Assembly (NCBI GenBank): GCA_922989275.2
Contig: OV277862.1
Span: 46,773,786-46,837,785 of the forward strand
DNA: 64,000 nt
From: Gari tellinella
Taxonomy: Eukaryota; Mollusca; Bivalvia; Cardiida; Psammobiidae
Reading direction: 5' to 3'
The notes beneath the pieces were generated by a model. The model was not told where the DNA came from. It saw nothing but the letters and a program-made list of their open reading frames with translations, and searched no databases. The position numbers and the translations under genes were made by a program. Numbering within the stretch: the first letter of the stretch is position 1; the number at the start of each line of letters is the position of its first letter. Positions 62,336 to 64,000 of this stretch are shown here, in pieces.

Positions 62336-63522
62336 AAATGCTTGAACCCTGAATAGTAGACGACCATATTTTCAACAGATACTGTCCTACCAGTAATTGG
62401 AGATACTATCAGTTGATGCTAAGATGTATGAATGGAATCTTATACTATATGCTATGAATCATTTCCATATTGCAACAACATTGCATAAGTTCTCCATGTA
62501 TTATGGAAATCCACCTATCATGAAATGTCTAGTCAGCAAGAATTATCTACACTACCATAACTTGTTAGATAACCATGTTTAAAACGTCTATTCTTCTCTT
62601 ATATATAGGAAGAATAAATTCCTAGCGGGTATAAACCGAAATGAGTATGTACGTGTAAATTCACGTACTCAGAGTCAAATGTTTATTCTCGCTTAGAATA
62701 AAACCTACATTTTAACCAAACAAACTTTCCTTTTCACACCATGAAGTACGGTACTTAATCATTAGGAATTTTGTGCGCGTGGTGTCTGAACGCGCTAGTA
62801 TAACCTCGCCTCCTCTAAACTAGTTGTAAACACCTCTATATTTGACGATCTTAAAATCAGAATGTATTGTAAACCGGCGCGTGAAGTGCTGTTGGCGTGC
62901 GAGATTGATTTGTTGACTATGACAATAGGGACCATTCAATTTTGTCCCGGGTCAATCAAACTATAGGATATATTCTAAGCTTCGCTATCTCTGTCCCATC
63001 TTAACAAAAAGTATTTCACTAAATGATTTTATGATTTACTATAACTAAACAAAAATAACTAAACCTGTGTTTCCGGTAACCTGACCGACCCTAGTTTTTT
63101 CCTCCGACCCTAAACTTTTTTCTCATTTTTCGAAAAATGTATTAGCGAATGTCGGTAATTTTTGCGTCGCATGTGACAGAACTTTTTGGTAGAGCGTGTA
63201 ATAGAAGCTATTATCCACTTATTTGTTTAAAAAACTACTTTATAGACGTTTAAGTGTTTAAAATTTAATAGGTCAATATGATTTAGCAAATATATAAGTG
63301 AAATATGCGTAGAATCTGCCAACAAGTACCTTCCTTGCTCCTATGATCTGTTAGTTAATCAACCATTGATACATTCAACATGCAGACAACACATTTCATT
63401 GAAACATTTGATATGCATTCAAGACATTTCAAAACTTTATAAACTCAATATATCATACTTTTATATGTCACTATGAAGTATTTTTATGCGACATTTGAAA
63501 ATAGTAATTCCACTTGTTCGCG
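62336..63522. other. No supported feature
   Basis: AT-rich. Short frames show no recognisable domain; no MITE ends found. Confidence 0.4.
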
Positions 63523-63709
63523 TTATGTTGACCGTGTGACATCATAGATTTTGTGTTATATGACTACGGAATGAAAAGGAAAATGTAAAGTTTATGTCAA
63601 AAAGAGACTATATAGGAGTGTTATGTTGACCGTGTGACATCATAGATTTTGTGTTATATGACTACGGAATGAAAAGGAAAATGTAAGTTAGACTATATAG
63701 GAGTGTTAG
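63523..63709 (+). repeat. Recent tandem duplication (~97-bp unit, second copy 12 bp shorter)
   Basis: GTTATGTTGACCGTGTGACA through GACTACGGAATGAAAAGG to AGACTATATAGGAGT occurs twice. The first copy has an extra stretch with TTATGTCAAAAAG; otherwise they look identical. Confidence 0.95.
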
Positions 63710-64000
63710 ACACTTAGGATTATCATATACTAATGCTGTCGAGTTTGGCACTAAAGGGGTTAACCCTTCCCCCAATATAATATAAAAAAGTAATATACCA
63801 AGTTATAGTCTACTTTCAGTCCGGATGACCGCTCAGCCGACTGTACATATACTCCCCTGATCATTGAGCCATCTTGCCTACAATATTGAGCACTGCTAAC
63901 ACATGGCGCAGTCAAATGCAGCCGCAGTACCGACTCAGACCCTTCACAGGTACCCATTTAAACCCTGGGTGGAGAGGAGCAATTCGCGGTACATGTCTTG
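63710..64000. other. No gene; possible adjoining TTAA MITE ends
   Basis: CACTAAAGGGGTTAACCCTTCCCCC at about 63749-63773 looks like a B- or C-type right end and left end sharing one TTAA, but neither element can be traced. Confidence 0.4.

Noticed and set aside
1..64000. CRISPR-like spaced repeats (evenly recurring hairpins)
   Set aside because: Spacing is irregular and each hairpin sits inside a transposon with its own ends and target duplication; the DNA is eukaryotic in character.

Overview
The window is AT-rich invertebrate DNA with no recognisable host gene. It looks like intergenic or intronic DNA of a mollusc, probably a bivalve. That is an inference from mariner and Tc1 relics, three LINE fragments, tRNA-derived SINE-like modules, and a Helentron-like element with an internal ~165-bp tandem array like the bivalve 'pearl' elements. 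All recognisable protein-coding sequence belongs to decayed transposons. Most short reading frames are translations of palindromic MITEs.

MITE family names used here. TA target, CAGT-type ends (Tc1/mariner-like): A (ends CAGTGGAGAA, usually 246 bp, >20 copies, plus older A' relatives), D (ends CAGTGCTCCCTC, ~365 bp), G (CAGTCGAA), H (CAGTAAAACCCCTCTAAACC), P (CGGTGAAAC or CAGTAAAAC) and Q (CAGTACTGAA). TTAA target (piggyBac-like): B (CCCTTTCACTGCC, 200-245 bp), C (CCCTTTACC, ~245 bp), J (CTCATT/CTCTTT, ~243 bp) and one 861-bp element. Others: E (GGGCTCCAGATAAGG), F (GGGCCC plus TTTCATAAAAC), K (a 272-bp repeat), L (GC-rich), and several perfect foldbacks.

Main observation: families with unrelated ends and different target sites share the same central hairpin. 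Hairpin type I (CAAACAGTTTGGA..CTGATCAGACGCCG, then its inverse) lies in A and D (TA) and in B (TTAA); J (TTAA) has a variant that keeps only CAAACAGT and CTGATCAGA. Hairpin type II (AAAGCAGGTTGAAAGTAAAG.., then its inverse) lies in C (TTAA), with a related form in P (TA). The families have inserted into one another in both directions (C and B in A; A in B; J in J), so they were active over overlapping periods.

Layout. 1-1.23 kb: LINE endonuclease/RT fragment. 1.2-8.2 kb: A, B and C copies. 8.8-10.9 kb: tandem duplication holding a C element split by a mariner relic. 10.9-13 kb: D and A copies with duplicated flanks. 13.1-14 kb: piggyBac-like MITE. 14.7-26.6 kb: dense A/B/C/D/G/E copies. 26.8-28 kb: inverted pair of tRNA-derived modules. 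28.4-36.5 kb: A, H, K, D, C, L and J elements. 36.7-43.5 kb: A/B/G/F copies. 43.9-46 kb: second LINE split by an A copy. 46.7-49.3 kb: A and B. 49.4-50.6 kb: third LINE. 52-53.1 kb: Helentron-like element. 53.35-53.8 kb: J inside J. 54.4-57.6 kb: Tc1 relic interrupted by a 2.5-kb foldback carrying tRNA-like modules and B MITEs in both arms. 57.7-58.8 kb: second mariner relic. 59.2-64 kb: nested A/B, D/Q, B and a tandem duplication.

At five places an A copy is bracketed by direct repeats of its flank (32-183 bp), usually as [A or A relic]-U-[A]-U'. This suggests that A copies act as recombination or template-switch points. Boundaries were read by eye; those of degenerate copies are approximate.
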